A stretch of DNA of 64,000 nucleotides from Nomia melanderi (GCF_051020985.1 NC_135009.1:10858606-10922605), one strand, 5' to 3'; shown: positions 51,881-64,000, numbered from the stretch's first letter. Notes: a model not told the origin generated them from the letters alone. A program made the numbers and translations.

Positions 51881-54800
51881 AATTCCAGACGGAAAAGCCC
51901 CCCGCGACGTGTCGTCGCGGTGGCAATGTCGGTGTAGATATCGATCGGTCCGGGATAGTCGCAGCTTCTCTTTAAGTCATCCGGGGCCCAGGACCACCCA
52001 CGCGTCCGCCCCTGACTCTGCCTTGTCCCGCACCCCCTCTGCCAACGTTCCCATTCCGCCCACGCAGCCTGCAGTTTCATCTACCTAGGACACCCTCGTC
52101 TGTCTCGCTCGCTCCGCGCCACCCTTACGATCATCCCCTCTCCCTCTGCCTCCTCTCTCCGCCTATACATACACGTGTATATATAGGTATATACCATGTA
52201 TCCTTCTCTCTCGGGGATTCCGTATTTTCGCTGTCGGTGGCTCTCTCCTCAAGGTTCCGTCGTATCGACGCGCCCGCTACCCCTCGCCCCCGACGCTTTC
52301 GACCTTCGCTCCTCGAATTTCTTTATACCCATTTTTCCGAGCCCAGGTTCCCTCCTGCGAGTCCTCGAAATCCGGGGGAAATTGATGGCAACCAGATGGA
52401 GCGAATGGAGATAGGGGATGATCGACCTTTCTCGGTTTACACCGGGAGAGACGGCTGTTGTGTTCGATCGCGGCGACACGGGGATGCTTGGGTTCCTCGG
52501 GGCCCCGACGCGCGGCCGTTCGGATCGATAGAGCTTTTTGGGACAACGTTGGCCGACCGTGGCTGCCTCGGTAATCGGTCGCTGCGAGCACTGCAGATGG
52601 TGTAAATATTCGTGGATAGATCGGTCGGAGGGCATGAGCTTCGGATTCGCTTGGTTGGAGTTGCTGAGCTTCTGATCCTTTTGGGATCAGAGAAGAAGGG
52701 GATACCGGAAGATATTCGATTCACTTGTAATTGTTCACTCGTTAGATCTTGGGGATATTTGTAAACTATAAACGTATCGATGCCTGCCGTTTGGTTACAT
52801 CCTCCGAGTTACCTATGAACCGTTGGCGACATCTTGTGGATCCAGTCGCGCGTTAGCTTCTCTCGTTCCCGGGGTGGTCGCCACTGGTAAAAGGCGGCTC
52901 ATCATTTTCGAATCGTCCTAGAGTTTCTCGCGAACTTTTGCAATTTTCCTGCAACTATCCGGGATACGTATACTCGTTTCCGATAAGTTTACTGAGCGTA
53001 GCCTCCGGGATAAGCGATTCCAACGCTGATCTCTCCTCGCTAATGCCCCGAATAGCCGTCTCCCAGGCGTAATCTGTTATTCATAGCGGTTCTCCTTTCG
53101 TCCCGCCCACGCGGGCCTGCGTTGTCCGTGGTTGTTTCCATCTGGCGAGTCCGTTGAATCATCCCGGCAGCCCTCCTTTTCCGATGCAACGCGCGGTTTC
53201 CAGCCTCCGGGAACTGTCTCTGTCCTCGGCCGGCTGCTGCTGCCCGGCTTTGTCCCTTTGGGGAGTTAAGTGCCACTTGCCGCGAGTATTTTCGATGTTC
53301 AGCCGGGAACTTGACACCGTTCTGGGCCCGGCTTTCCGCGTTCCTCCCCCGTGGTGGTGGCTTTCTTCGACCTGCATTCTGTTACCGCTCGGGGATAAGG
53401 TTTCTTCCCTCCCTGCGGGAATTCCGAATTCTACCATCCTCGCTGTCGATCGTTGACGGCAGCTTTATCTGGGGGTCTGGAAAACATCCCTCCCAGATCC
53501 TCTGAACCTTCAAACATTCGTTCTTATTTCCAAAGACATGAAATTCAATGAGAGATGCAGCTGTATCGACAAAACAGCCTTGTACCTCTGAATCTTGTAT
53601 GCTTGGCATCATTTTCTGCCGTGAAATTTACCTCGAAAGTCTAAGGTATACCCTAAACTCTCTTCTAACTTCCACATATTTATCATTCTTAGGAAACCGA
53701 AGTTTTCTCGAATGACGTGGAACTGATGTTTGACGAAAAAGATGCTTCGTTGATCCTTATCGTTGATTTCTACTATACCTCACTTTCAGCAACTTTGCCC
53801 AGCAACTCCAAAGCATCCCCTAAGTTCCACTAATCTGTAGGAAGCTTTGCTTCCATGGCCAAAAGCATAGTTCGTTGCGGCGATCCAAAGTTCGCGTGCA
53901 ACGGACGAGAGGACGGTCACTGGCTGACCAGCCGTTCCGAACTCTGGCCGCAGCGAACTCCGGCGTTTTCTAGGTTTTCACGTTTCCAGAAGGTTTTCCC
54001 ACCCCGCGCTCCTCGCAGGAAGCCGGCGGGTATCGATCTCTCAGCCTCGTATATGAAATCTCTATCTCCCTCCTCCCACATGGCCCGTTCATTATATTTC
54101 CTAGCGCGGCGGGGCGGAGAGGGGGGGGGCGGGTTAGAAAGAAACAGAAGGGGTTGGACGCTGGGCAGAGGGGAGGAAAAAGAGCGGAAGTCCTCGAACT
54201 CGCACTCGTCGTTGAACGCCGAATGATAGCGACCGGGGTCAACCGCGGGGCTATCAGAGCCTCTTCTCGATCCCAGCTGCGCTATTGCGCTTGAAAGTTT
54301 ATTTATACGTTTGATTGTTCTCCTCCGTCGTCCCCGGACAATGGAGATCGTTAGTGTAACAGCTGGGAAGGTGGCTCGTGGGTGGGATTTAATGTGGGAG
54401 GTGATGGTTAATCGAGCTCGAGCTTTGCGACGAAACGTATACACTTTAGATCCACGATTTCGCTAAAAATAATACCAAAAGTAATATAAATGACGTCAAA
54501 TGGTTACGTGCACCTCGATTCTTGGTCTCCCTAGTTCGCGAATATTCAACCCGGCAATTCGGTCTTCTGTAATTCTCAAGTTCCACTTCTAACGTTGAAA
54601 CCTTTGTCCCTTCGATCGTTCAAAATTGTCAAGTTTCGACGTTGAATCCTTGCGCTGTATGATCTGCTTCGAATCATAATTTACCGCATGAAACAATCTA
54701 TAAAGTTTCGAAGCTAAAGGTATTCACTTTCCTTTCGTCGCTTTTCATCCCCCACATCACAGCTTGGTGTTCTTCTACTTCACTATTCCCATTTCACGAA

Positions 54801-56749
54801 TGCCTTTCATACGCTTTCGCGACAACGGACACAAGGAGCGTTCGTTTCAAGCAACACCCTCTTAATTTCCTCGCCGGAAATAACGCGAAAAATTGATCGG
54901 TCCGTTGAACCCGATCGGCGACGGTGTCCGGCGCAACCTCAACCCGGTGGACCCTGAGGACGGTCGCGCACGGTGAGACCCGTGGTGCCGTTAGGCGGAT
55001 TTATGGCCGACTCGATATTAAAACGCGAACGTAATTTACGAGCCGGGCCGGCGAGCAGCTGCCGGAGGCGTGTGCCCGCGCTGCGCCCGCTATCAATCGT
55101 TTCGCACGAGAACGGGAAAACGGAGCGATCGTTCGCGGTTCCCACGTGGAAAGCGTTCCTTGGAATCGCTTTTGACTAAGATGCCCGACAACCTGAAAGA
55201 ATAAGGATTTAGTTAGTTAACTGTGGAATTTAGCTTTGAAAGTCTCTCGTGAGTTGCGTATGACAATCAAATAACGACGAGCATATACGTTGAACGCAGG
55301 GCAAATGCACCTTATATATGTCAAAATAAAGAATTCATCAAACTGACAGAGAGTTTCATCTTTATTAACTGTTGTATGTAGTTTATTTTACAATACTTCC
55401 TATTCTACCTCAACTATTGTGTTTTTATTACTTCAACCATATAGTATAAGTACTTATGTTTTTCATTTTTTTGTTGGATCAAAGACTTTACCATTCGAAG
55501 GTATCAATTTTAGTCACAGTTTGGAGTGGAGAATGATGTATTGAGAAATAGCACAGTTCTGTAAAATCCAATTTTCATTTGCTAAGTAGCTAATCATGTC
55601 TTATCCTTTCATTAACGGACAAACCGACGTCGTTCTCCTTTCTAGCCCCTTCTCCGTTCTCGTCTGTTTCTATCTGCATCGTGAAAATACAATTTGCATG
55701 TCTACTCCGCGAACGAATCCTTGGCGCGCGATTAATTTCGATTAAATAACATTCACGAAGGAGAATGCGGTTTTTCGTTTTAAATTCTGCGAATTAGTTT
55801 CTCGTGTACGGGAAACCTTCCCTCTGTGAACGGCTTTTTACTATCCGTGGTTAAAAACCGAGAAAGCAGAAACGACCTGTGGCATGTTTTCCATTTCAAC
55901 ATGTTGCGGTCTAATGTTTTATGCATCGAGATCTCACAATAGACTCGCATCTTCGGATGAGAATTTTCCTTGCGAATAACGCGCGCTTGTTTGCGGTTTC
56001 AAAATGTTTCATTACTCACAGGAGTCAACGTTCGGAGAAAACGAGGCGATATTTAATTGCGTCATTAGTCTGAGCGTAACACATTACATGTTATTAAATT
56101 GTTGACTGTGTAAAATCTGTTGCATCCATTCACGTCCATTTCACGTAAAAAGTAGATGAAAAAATACCTCCCGAGTTGCTCGCCTGTTGGAACCATCAGC
56201 GAGTATCCAGAGAAGCATCGTAGCCAAATATCTCACGCTCGGGAACCAAACAACGCCCCCACAGATGTCACCTTTAAACCATGATTTACAGCACTAAACG
56301 TATTACTCAAGCATCTAGAACAATTAAGAAGTCATCGATAAATGCACAAAAATAAAGACTCGAGATCCTACAACCCGTTTGCCATATAACGATGAAACCT
56401 TGGAAACAAAATCCAACAAACACAAATATTATTCAATCCTTCCCAGTTGAAACATCTACAATTTTTCCATTACAAGTCGCCATGCTTGAAAGCATGCATA
56501 AAGCACAAAATACCTCTTTTCTCTACGAAATCATTTCACGATAAACTACGTTTAACGAGTGCATTAAATGAACGCGAGAGCTGTTACGCTCCCTCGACTC
56601 GAAATGAAATAACTTTTATTTCTCCCTTATCAATCCGTACGATTTAAATTAAACGTAGACGTAGGATTAGCATGACATTCCATTTTTCTACTAGCGTATC
56701 GTTAACCGTACGACGATAAAGTATCAATAACTGGTAGTTCTAGCAATTG

Positions 56750-56777
56750 CAGAAGAAATCATATGGCAAGGGGTTAA
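56750..56777 (-). mobile_element. Solo TTAA terminal end (CCCCTTGCC type)
   Basis: On the minus strand TTAA (56774-56777) is followed by CCCCTTGCCATATGATTTC. It differs from the right end of the 25671-26104 element by one substitution and one gap over about 20 bp. I could not find a convincing partner end upstream. Confidence 0.4.
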
Positions 56778-57223
56778 TCGTATCTTCGGCTATGGATCGC
56801 GTGGATTCGGCTCGCGGGTCGCGTGATCTCGCGGGGATGATAGTAGTTGGCCGCTAGACATCCGGGCCAGTACAAACGAGAGAAGTCGGCTTGATATCGA
56901 TTCTGGAGACCCGGTTGTGCGCGCTCGCGTGCTCGAACCAAACTAATTTCCATTCTACGAGCCGTCCACGGCCGACACGAGTGTTTAACCTATTATGTTT
57001 GCGAATTATCTGTCGCGATAGCGTCACGATTTTCGGACCCGGTGTGGAAGGTTCCCCCGTATCGGAGTCAGGCCGGCGCGCGTGCCCTCTTCCCCACCGG
57101 AGGTTATCTTCGTTCGTCGCGGTGGACGCGTTTATCTCGAATTCCGGCCGTCCGAGCCTGGACGAGGTCTTTTTTGCCATTCCCAATTACGCCGATTACG
57201 CCGTTACCGTGCTACCTCCCACG

Positions 57224-57268
57224 CTAATCCATCCTATAATTGTCTCTCTCTTTCTGTTTCAGGTAAGT
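57224..57268 (+). other. Recursive splice site (zero-length exon, ratchet point)
   Basis: A branch-point sequence CTAAT (57224-57228), a pyrimidine tract (57241-57260) and the acceptor TTTCAG ending at 57262 are followed with no gap by a consensus donor GTAAGT (57263-57268). The juxtaposed acceptor and donor, CAG|GTAAGT, is the signature of recursive splice sites in long Drosophila introns. There the intron is removed in pieces and the regenerated donor is reused. Its place about 21 kb past a strong donor, on the same strand, in an intron of at least 28 kb, fits that role. It could instead be the start of a normal short exon (see 57263-57313). Confidence 0.65.
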
Positions 57269-57313
57269 CGTCCACTGTTCTCTTCGTTCGGTGATACTGC
57301 GTTGCCCGGTGCC
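57263..57313 (+). other. Possible 51-nt exon downstream of the ratchet acceptor
   Basis: A second donor-like sequence, GCC|GTGAGTC, lies at 57314, 51 nt after the acceptor. This would define a small exon (17 codons, no stop in the frame starting at its first base). In recursive splicing such a segment acts as the transient exon for exon definition and is then removed using the upstream GTAAGT. If only the downstream donor is used it is a cassette exon. The sequence cannot distinguish these. Confidence 0.35.
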
Positions 57314-60300
57314 GTGAGTCGCAATATTTTTTACACATGCTTCGTGTTCGTTACGCAGAATTCGATGTCACTGAATCGAAGATTCTGTGCGTTTGTTCTG
57401 AGAAAAACTCGATCGAACGGGGGACGTAATTAGTCTTGAGAAAATGCGATCGTATTATTTAGTGAAATTAATTCGAAGTTGAATACTTCTGTATTGCTTT
57501 CTATGTATCTGTGCGTACAAATTTGAATCTGTCTAAATGTTTGGACACTAGTAGATTCATTGGTTATGTTTTGATAACGATTTTGACGTTCGGTTTACGG
57601 TTGGAAGAGGAGTTTCACCTGTTAAATGATTCATCGAGAATTTTGCTCGTGAAATAGTACGAACAAATATTCGTTAGTGAAAGTGACTGTGATACAGAAT
57701 TTTAGTGGAATTCTCGAACGCATTGTTACCTTAACATCATTATGTGCGAAAGAACCGAATGGTCTAGGGAAAAATTGAAGAATGGTCGACTTAATTAAGA
57801 CCATCCCGATTCGAGAGAATTTAATATCGAGGGAAATAATTCTGCCCGTCTATTTGTCGGACCGAGCCAATCTCCCCGGCGAAATCCCATTCCCGCGAAG
57901 ACTTCGAAACTCCGCTCGCCCCTCCGCCCGCGCAACCGGTTAAAACTTAATTCTTCAAGTAAAATGGCGTCGGCGATCGACCGATGCAAATGACACCGGC
58001 GGCAATTTTCGCGACAATATTTTCATGCCTCGAATCCGCGTCCGTCCGAGCCGTCGAATGCAAATTCCCCGTTTCCGGGAAATTGAACGAACACGGTCCC
58101 ATTGAATAATTCAGAAGTTTGGCGGCGCTGCACGGAAGAAAAATAGAAAACACCGACCGCGGTCGTATAATTACCAATCAAGGGGAGGAGATTTCTCAAA
58201 CTGCCTAGATTGATCGAATTTCGAAAGCCACGGGATCCTTACTTAGAGGAAAGGTCTGTTCGAAATTTGAATTCTCTCAGCGAGACGCGTATCAAAGCGA
58301 GTTCCCTCACGGAAATTTCAAAACTGTACTCAATTATATATTTTCCTTCAACTCTTATGAATTTTTATCTTTCAGTTACATTGTACTCGATACTTAAACG
58401 TTAATCATAGCAAAATAGCGTTTCACGTCGTTTCACACGCGAAAAATGCTAATAATGTTTAGCGATACTTAAATCGCCGGATAACCCGAGATTCCTTCGC
58501 AGAGAATCATTGAATAACTTCCGTAACGATCCATGCAATCATCTAAATATTAATGAACGCATTTCTGCAGTCTCGGTACGACATTAAAAACCAATGTTGC
58601 CTAGCATCAACGATGACGCGCAATTAATCACTCTATCTATCCGTCTGTTAAGGAGAAACTTTCTTATCAAGATTGCGCAATGGAGACGCGCGAGTTTCTT
58701 AAACTGTGCATTCATATATAGAAAATTAAGTGAATAGACACATGTTTCCGGTGCCGGACAGCGTCGGTTTAATGAAAAATGAATCCGAGCAACACCAGTG
58801 ATTACCGCGAATCGCTTAATTGAAGGATGCGTTGCGATAATTACGAGGCGTGTTTACCGTTTGCTCTACGCGTTCCGGTTTCCGCGGACGATTAACAATT
58901 ACACAGCCGGCAGTGATATTAGATCGCGGAACTCCGCGTTACATCAAAGACGTGGCACTTACCGCGCGTTACCCGAAGCGCTCGGTCTCGAGCACAAAGC
59001 TGCTCCCATCCCGAGAATGTCAATTAGTATTCGCGAATGGAATCTCGATGTTCGCTCTCCCTCCCTCCCTTCCTCTTTCTCTCTCTCCCTTCGATCGGCC
59101 GGCGAACATTTCGGCGACCGTCCCCTTTAATTTTTCTTCTTTTTGCGCACGATGCGCTTTCCTTCGGCGAAAGTAATTACCCCGGAGAGAAACTTGATTT
59201 CGTACATCCATTTCGGGCGGAAGTCCCGTCGAAAGAAACCGACCACCGGAATCTACCGGGCAATTAGTCGTTTAATAAATATTTCTGTCCGTTCCACTTG
59301 TCCCCCTGCAATTCGAAAATTTCATTCGTTTAACCGCTTGCCCTAGAATTTATTTCTTAATTATCATCGATACAACTACTTCGCCATTGATAATTCATCG
59401 ACTAATTTTAGATGTATTCTGTATCTATGTTCGCTCGAAAGTATAATTATTGATAACTGAAGGATAATGTTTCATTTCAATTCTAAAGAACTGAGTAATA
59501 TTTATATTTGTTGAGTTCTCACGGCGCAACTCTGTGAAACAGTGAACAATCACTGTTAACGCTTTTTCTTTTAATTGGATTCTCCCTCGACAGTCTTGTA
59601 GATTAACTTCAACCCCAAAAATTGTACTTCGAATAATTCTGGACACGCGAAACCTCGCGTCAAAAGTGATATCGAGTTCAGCGCGGCGTGAACGAGTCGA
59701 TTGCAGGAAATTCTACCGAGGTTTCATCAACTTCGGAACGCATTTCGAACACTTGTTATTTCATAATTCCATTTGCGGATCGGTCTCCGTTTCTACAAAC
59801 AAATTGCCTCAACTTAAACAAAACTTTCGCCTGAAACTTCATTAGAAAGCTGCATTCCCGTTCCCCTTCCCCCGCGTCTCGCTCGAGCGGAGTATCATCA
59901 AAAGACTTCGCAACCGCGTGTAATTCCACGGTGAATCAGAATAAACTTTCCGCGAATTTTCTAGCGTCTCGGCGGAAACTAGAAGCGTGCGAGAATAATG
60001 GGATCGGGTTGCCGAAACAATCGGACTTGAGCGAAAGTAAGCTCGTTTGTAAGTTCTTGTAAAGGAAGATAATAATAACTGAAATGAGACAGAATAAAAT
60101 ATTATTCGCTTTCAAATTCAACATTTTAGGAATATAATTGGAACATCCTTTTTTTCAATGAACACTATAAGAAGCAATACACTAAAAAATCCACAGTACA
60201 GTTATCACTTTGTTTCGCATTGCCTCCTTTATAATTTCAGAAATTTCGAGAACCCGACTCGAGCTTCAGAGAACAGACCCGACGAATATTTTCAGGTTCT

Positions 60301-60488
60301 CTCTTGCACACCTCTACCGGAAACGTATCGTTTCGCGAACCAGCGGCGATTTGATAGTTGCGAAAGGGGGGAAACAGAGGAGACGAGCCGCGAAGTGTGT
60401 CAGCGGCCGGGTACGCGACAAATTGGATAATGAATCTCACGTGGGATCGTTGGCTGGCACCGACAAAACCGAGGAGTCGGTGCACAGA

Positions 60489-60541
60489 GGGGGTGGGGGG
60501 GGCGGGGCGGTAATGACGACGATGATAACGATGACGATGGA
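60489..60541 (+). repeat. G-rich tract followed by GAYGAT repeat
   Basis: G-runs at 60489-60508 (GGGGG, G8 and GGGG, separated by single bases) could form a G-quadruplex. They are followed by GACGACGATGATAACGATG-type repeats to about 60541. Confidence 0.5.
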
Positions 60542-60973
60542 CGAAGGAACGCGGCCGGGGGGTCGGTTATCTCGGCGGGCGTTATTGTTCCATTACCGCC
60601 ACTTGAATGCGAATCGACCTTAATCGTCGGGCTTTAATTGCGATTTCGAAACGAGCGGCCCGCAATTCGTAGCTCGCGGAAAACTCGGCGAAAGTTGGCC
60701 GGTAGCGCTGGGAAGTGGGACGAGGAGGGCACCGGGCGATATTAAACAAAGCGGATCAAGAACGTAAACCGGCCGGTAGCCCATAATTCCTCGATAGTCC
60801 CTCTCCCCCGCCGGTCTGGCTGAATTTTAATCTTCGTACCTCGATTACGATGCGGAACCGTGCGGCCACCGGTGATTTCCCGGGGAAATTTCGCTGCCGA
60901 AAATTTACCTTGCTTCCTCTTCACGCGTGCAGTGAATACCGCTTCGCGTTTATTTTCTTCCCATTGTTACAGC

Positions 60974-60988
60974 TCCGGAGCGAGCAGG
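60974..60988 (+). other. Weak microexon candidate (15 nt)
   Basis: A very good acceptor (long pyrimidine run, then TTACAG ending at 60973) is followed 15 nt later by GCAG|GTATTC. The acceptor is strong, the donor is poor at +4 to +6, and the exon is extremely short. It could also be another cryptic acceptor in the intron. Listed because it is one of the few strong acceptors downstream of 57263. Confidence 0.15.
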
Positions 60989-61184
60989 TATTCTGACCTT
61001 TCGAACAGTCTTCCGTATTGTTTGGACTAAATGATTGGGGTACGACTGTGGAAGAATTTATTGTTATCGCTCGACACGCTTCTGTGAACAACTGGGTACC
61101 GGTTCGAGCTCTCTTCTGCAATTTGCTGGCTTTTCATGAAAATTGGGATAAACTGCTTTTCATGCCAATTTCTTGCGCTCTTAA

Positions 61185-61418
61185 CCCTTTGCGCTCGGGA
61201 GTTGATTCTCGCTCACCACTTGATTTCATACAATGAAACTATAAAATTTGATATTTAATATTGTATTACGTATAATATATCGATTTGAGAAATATTGGAA
61301 TAAAATTGTTCCTCGACGTACGTGGGATTTCTCTTCGAGTTAATTTCACGAACTATCATCTTTACCTCATCAGGAAATATTAGAATATTTTTAGTGAAAA
61401 ACTGCCGAGTGCAGAGAG
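61185..61418. mobile_element. TTAA-flanked TIR element (234 bp), CCCTTT type
   Basis: TTAA flanks lie at 61181-61184 and 61419-61422. Left end CCCTTTGCGCTCGGGAGTT and right end (reverse complement) CTCTCTGCACTCGGCAGTT match at 15 of 19, the longest TIR in the window. The interior is AT-rich with no open frame resembling a transposase. It is in the second segment of the long intron. Confidence 0.75.
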
Positions 61419-63127
61419 TTAAAATAGATGTTTTATGCGGAAATATTGCAATATTGAAGTTTGAAGCGATCATTTCGGTTGTGTATGTGTGGGTTAGTAT
61501 GAGATACTGCAGCGTGTACTTCGTTTCACGATGAACTCGGGTGATTCGCGCTTGAAACTGGTATCTCGGTGGTGTAAGAGTTAGTCTTCAACGACCATTA
61601 AGTAGGTTATGTTCTTCATTTTTGAACTAATTAACGGCTACAGCGGGAGATTAATGGCGGCCGGCTCTTAGTTTCCACCGGCAGAGATAATCACGTGTTC
61701 GAGGCTTTCGTTACATTTCGATCAATTTTCCCCGCGTCTAGCTCGACCTTTCCCTTATCGAAACCCTGTCCCGAACCCCAGCTTTCATTGTTCGACTGCC
61801 ATTGATCCATGGAACAATTGTGTTACACGGTGCGAGATAATTACCGGGAGATAATTAAAATCGATCGTACTAACGTTTCACGGTGGCTCACTCGATACGC
61901 GCGTAACCCGTCCTCATCCGGGTCAATTAAACTTATACGCTTCGGATACGCGATGCGTTAATAAACGATCAATAGTATTAAGTCAGACAACGACTCGCCG
62001 CTGCTGCTGTGGCGTCCGGCTATATCAGTTCCGCTATATGGAAATTAATATTCGCAAATAGGATTAGTTGCAATATATTGTTACTAAAAATCAGATAAAT
62101 ATGAAATAATTCGTCGAGTTCGTTCGGATTATTAAACGTTTCACTATACTCAATTATTTAGATCCTGGGTCAGAATAAATCATGTTTTTGCCAGATTATT
62201 TAATAATTCACCAAAAGACGCTACTTCATAACTATTTCTACTTCTATCGTCTATTTTTCTTAACGCAAGAAATCTTTCGCGAACAAAGTCGACTGAAAGA
62301 TAAGATTACATCGTAGTTGATCGCTTTAGCGCACAGATTTCTCCCCGGATTAGCGAGTGTTAACCGTCCCCCCAGTTTTTTCCATTCGCCAAGCTATCTC
62401 TGCCTCAATCTTCACATTGCCCTCGCTTGTTTTCTCGAAGAACATGAAGCCAAACCGCGTTTCTGTCGGTCGGTTTATGATTCCGCGTCTAATCCAGTCA
62501 ATATTGTGCGGAAAGCTCGGTACCCGTTCGGCTCGGGACTGCGCTTGCGAGAGCGAACATTGTCTTTTATGAGCATTTTATATGGGCGATCGATGGCAGA
62601 GGCAGACCGTCGGTTTTTACGGGCGAAAGTATCGCGGTCGAAGAATTTCATGGGTCGGGAGCTGACTCGGGCAGAAGTGGCCCGACCGTTTTCGCTCGGG
62701 AAGAAAGAGAAAAAGAAAGGGGGAAGGAGAAAGAGAGAGCCGGGCCCAAAGGGACGCCCTGATGAACGGGTTTCTTCGCGAGGAACCGCTTAATTCCAGG
62801 GTCACTGTAATACCTGGAGCCTGTTCAGGGAGCGCAGGTCAGATTTCGCGGCGTGCAGTAACGTTCGACGCGAAATTTTGCGTACCGTGGCTGAAACTTC
62901 TGACGGAAAATGCTCTGCCGCCGTGGATATAAACGGACAAACAGGGAACACGAACAAGTAATTAAGTAATTTGTGTAGAAAAGGTTGTCACATCGAATTC
63001 TCCAAGTGGAAGGAAGTTAGCTAACATTACGTTGAACGTTACGTCGCAGTTTCATCTGTCAATATTATCAGTATTATGCGCGACTGCTATTATTGATGAC
63101 TATTTACAAAAGGAAAGTTGCACTTGA

Positions 63128-63340
63128 CCCCCTCTCATGTAATGCGAGAGACGTTGCGAAGGTTTCCACTTCGGTTTCGTAGAAATGTTTTGCTGCGCTT
63201 AGGTAAATATAATGGGTTCGCTATCCAATGTTTTAGCTTTGAAATAATTGTGCAATCGACGGTGAACAAAGAGTTTCTTTTCGTCCTTTAAAATTGGTGA
63301 TAATAAATCTGACACGTGAAGAAAATCGTGTGACAAGGGG
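63128..63340. mobile_element. Degenerate TTAA-type element (213 bp), CCCCTTG type
   Basis: The right end is TTAA at 63341-63344 preceded by the inverted CCCCTTGTCACACG. The left end reads TTGA (63124-63127) followed by CCCCCTCTCATG. Termini match at roughly two thirds of positions. The right terminus clearly belongs to the family seen at 26104 and 56773; the left is tentative. Confidence 0.35.
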
Positions 63341-64000
63341 TTAAGTTGTATGCTACAGGGTAAGGATAGAAAACGATGATTGTTAAGGTTTGACGCTTAC
63401 GGTGTTTTCTACGAGAACTCTTCGGATATCCTGCAACGCGTGTGAGGCTCAAGTATCTCACGAACAAATCTTTCCTCTTTATTATTCCTGACTCACCGTT
63501 TCATGTAATATTTATCGAACACACCCCGTGTCGGAGGTATCCTGTCTCCGCGAGAGGAAAGAAAATGGCCGATCGCGTTGGCGCACGGGAACGGAAATGA
63601 GCAACGCAAAAAGAAATTCAGGGGCGAGGGCACACTTCCGTTCGTTCCATCGAATCTCGATGTCGCGAATAATTGATCTGAGCTTTCATGGATAAAGCGT
63701 TCTGCGACGACAACGATCGTCGTATGTGTACGCACATACTGGAACATTATAATATCATAATATTGTATAACGATGCAGAGATATACGCGTTCTTGTTCCT
63801 CCCTTTAATCGACAATATAGGAAAATTGCAAACAAGAAGATCTCGGCTAAAATTCACGTAAAGAACTCGTTTTATGATATCTTGATTTTTATCCGTCACG
63901 AATACATGCACCATGTAGCTTAATAATAATCTTAACCGCGTCATTAAATCTACTAAAGGAAAATGAAAAACAATGTTCCCGCTCGCGGAGTATCGCGCGG

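Larger units (their letters stand above)
36094..57262 (+). other. First segment of a very long intron (21.2 kb)
   Basis: It starts at donor GTAAGTG (36094) and ends at the acceptor that abuts a new donor at 57263. I find no recognisable coding exon in it. Contents: a CT/GA palindrome (36555-36609); GC-rich islands near 37730-38120, 42140-42340, 46550-46960, 51490-52560, 53860-54300 and 54870-55150; AT-rich stretches near 46360-46470, 49050-49330 and 55200-55640; a TTAA element at 42992-43222; single TTAA terminal ends near 38544, 41761, 46084 and 56774; GA/CT and TA microsatellites near 40338-40372, 51841-51880 and 52163-52195. Open frames here overlap on both strands and look like chance. 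Islands might be enhancers, but nothing in the sequence proves it. Confidence 0.4.
57263..64000 (+). other. Second segment of the long intron, running off the window
   Basis: No convincing acceptor-exon-donor unit with coding content is seen after the ratchet point. It holds a TTAA element (61185-61418), a degenerate one (63128-63340), a G-rich tract (60489-60510), CT-rich runs near 59055-59090 and a GC-rich island at 60340-60900. AT-rich sequence near 59380-59640 and 62030-62280 shows no structure I can support. Confidence 0.35.

Noticed and set aside
56891..57433. 180-codon plus frame running through the ratchet site
   Set aside because: It starts at TTG, shows no domain and reads straight through a pyrimidine tract and acceptor. 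The splice signals explain the sequence better.

Overview
This window reads as 64 kb of insect nuclear DNA, most likely from a hymenopteran (bee, ant or wasp). The reasons are an arthropod Inr+DPE core promoter, insect-style splice signals, frequent CpG, alternation of AT-rich stretches with GC-rich islands, and many small TTAA-flanked terminal-inverted-repeat (TIR) elements. The host assignment is inference. I find no bacterial gene organisation, no CRISPR array, no rRNA or tRNA gene, and no protein-coding exon I can recognise. The open frames present lie in GC-rich or simple-sequence stretches, usually overlap on both strands and show no domain, so I treat them as chance.

The one supported gene is on the + strand. 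An exact Inr (TCAGTC, A+1 at 35111) is followed at +28 by an exact DPE (GGTCGTG, 35138-35144), inside GAGA-rich DNA. A leader follows: exon 35111-35484, a minimal 63-nt intron with donor, branch point, pyrimidine tract and acceptor, and exon 35548-36093. This ends at GTAAGTG and opens an intron that runs off the right edge (over 27.9 kb). About 21 kb into that intron, at 57263, an acceptor abuts a donor (branch point, pyrimidine tract, TTTCAG|GTAAGT). This is the signature of a zero-length-exon recursive splice site (ratchet point), known from very long Drosophila introns, and is the most interesting feature here. Coding exons must lie mainly to the right of the window, so the gene cannot be named.

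The left 35 kb is upstream or intergenic DNA, or introns of another transcript. It holds one 43-nt exon-like unit (14788-14830) with a good acceptor and donor, a possible Penelope-like element remnant with a hammerhead-like core (about 24700-24890, - strand), and several decayed local duplications (5820-6021, 15408-15520, 32859-33264). Across the whole window, five elements of 231-236 bp have TIRs and TTAA or TTAA-like flanks (594-826, 20034-20269, 28976-29207, 42992-43222, 61185-61418). More diverged or single-ended relatives add to them. They look like piggyBac-type nonautonomous elements (MITEs) of at least two terminal types.
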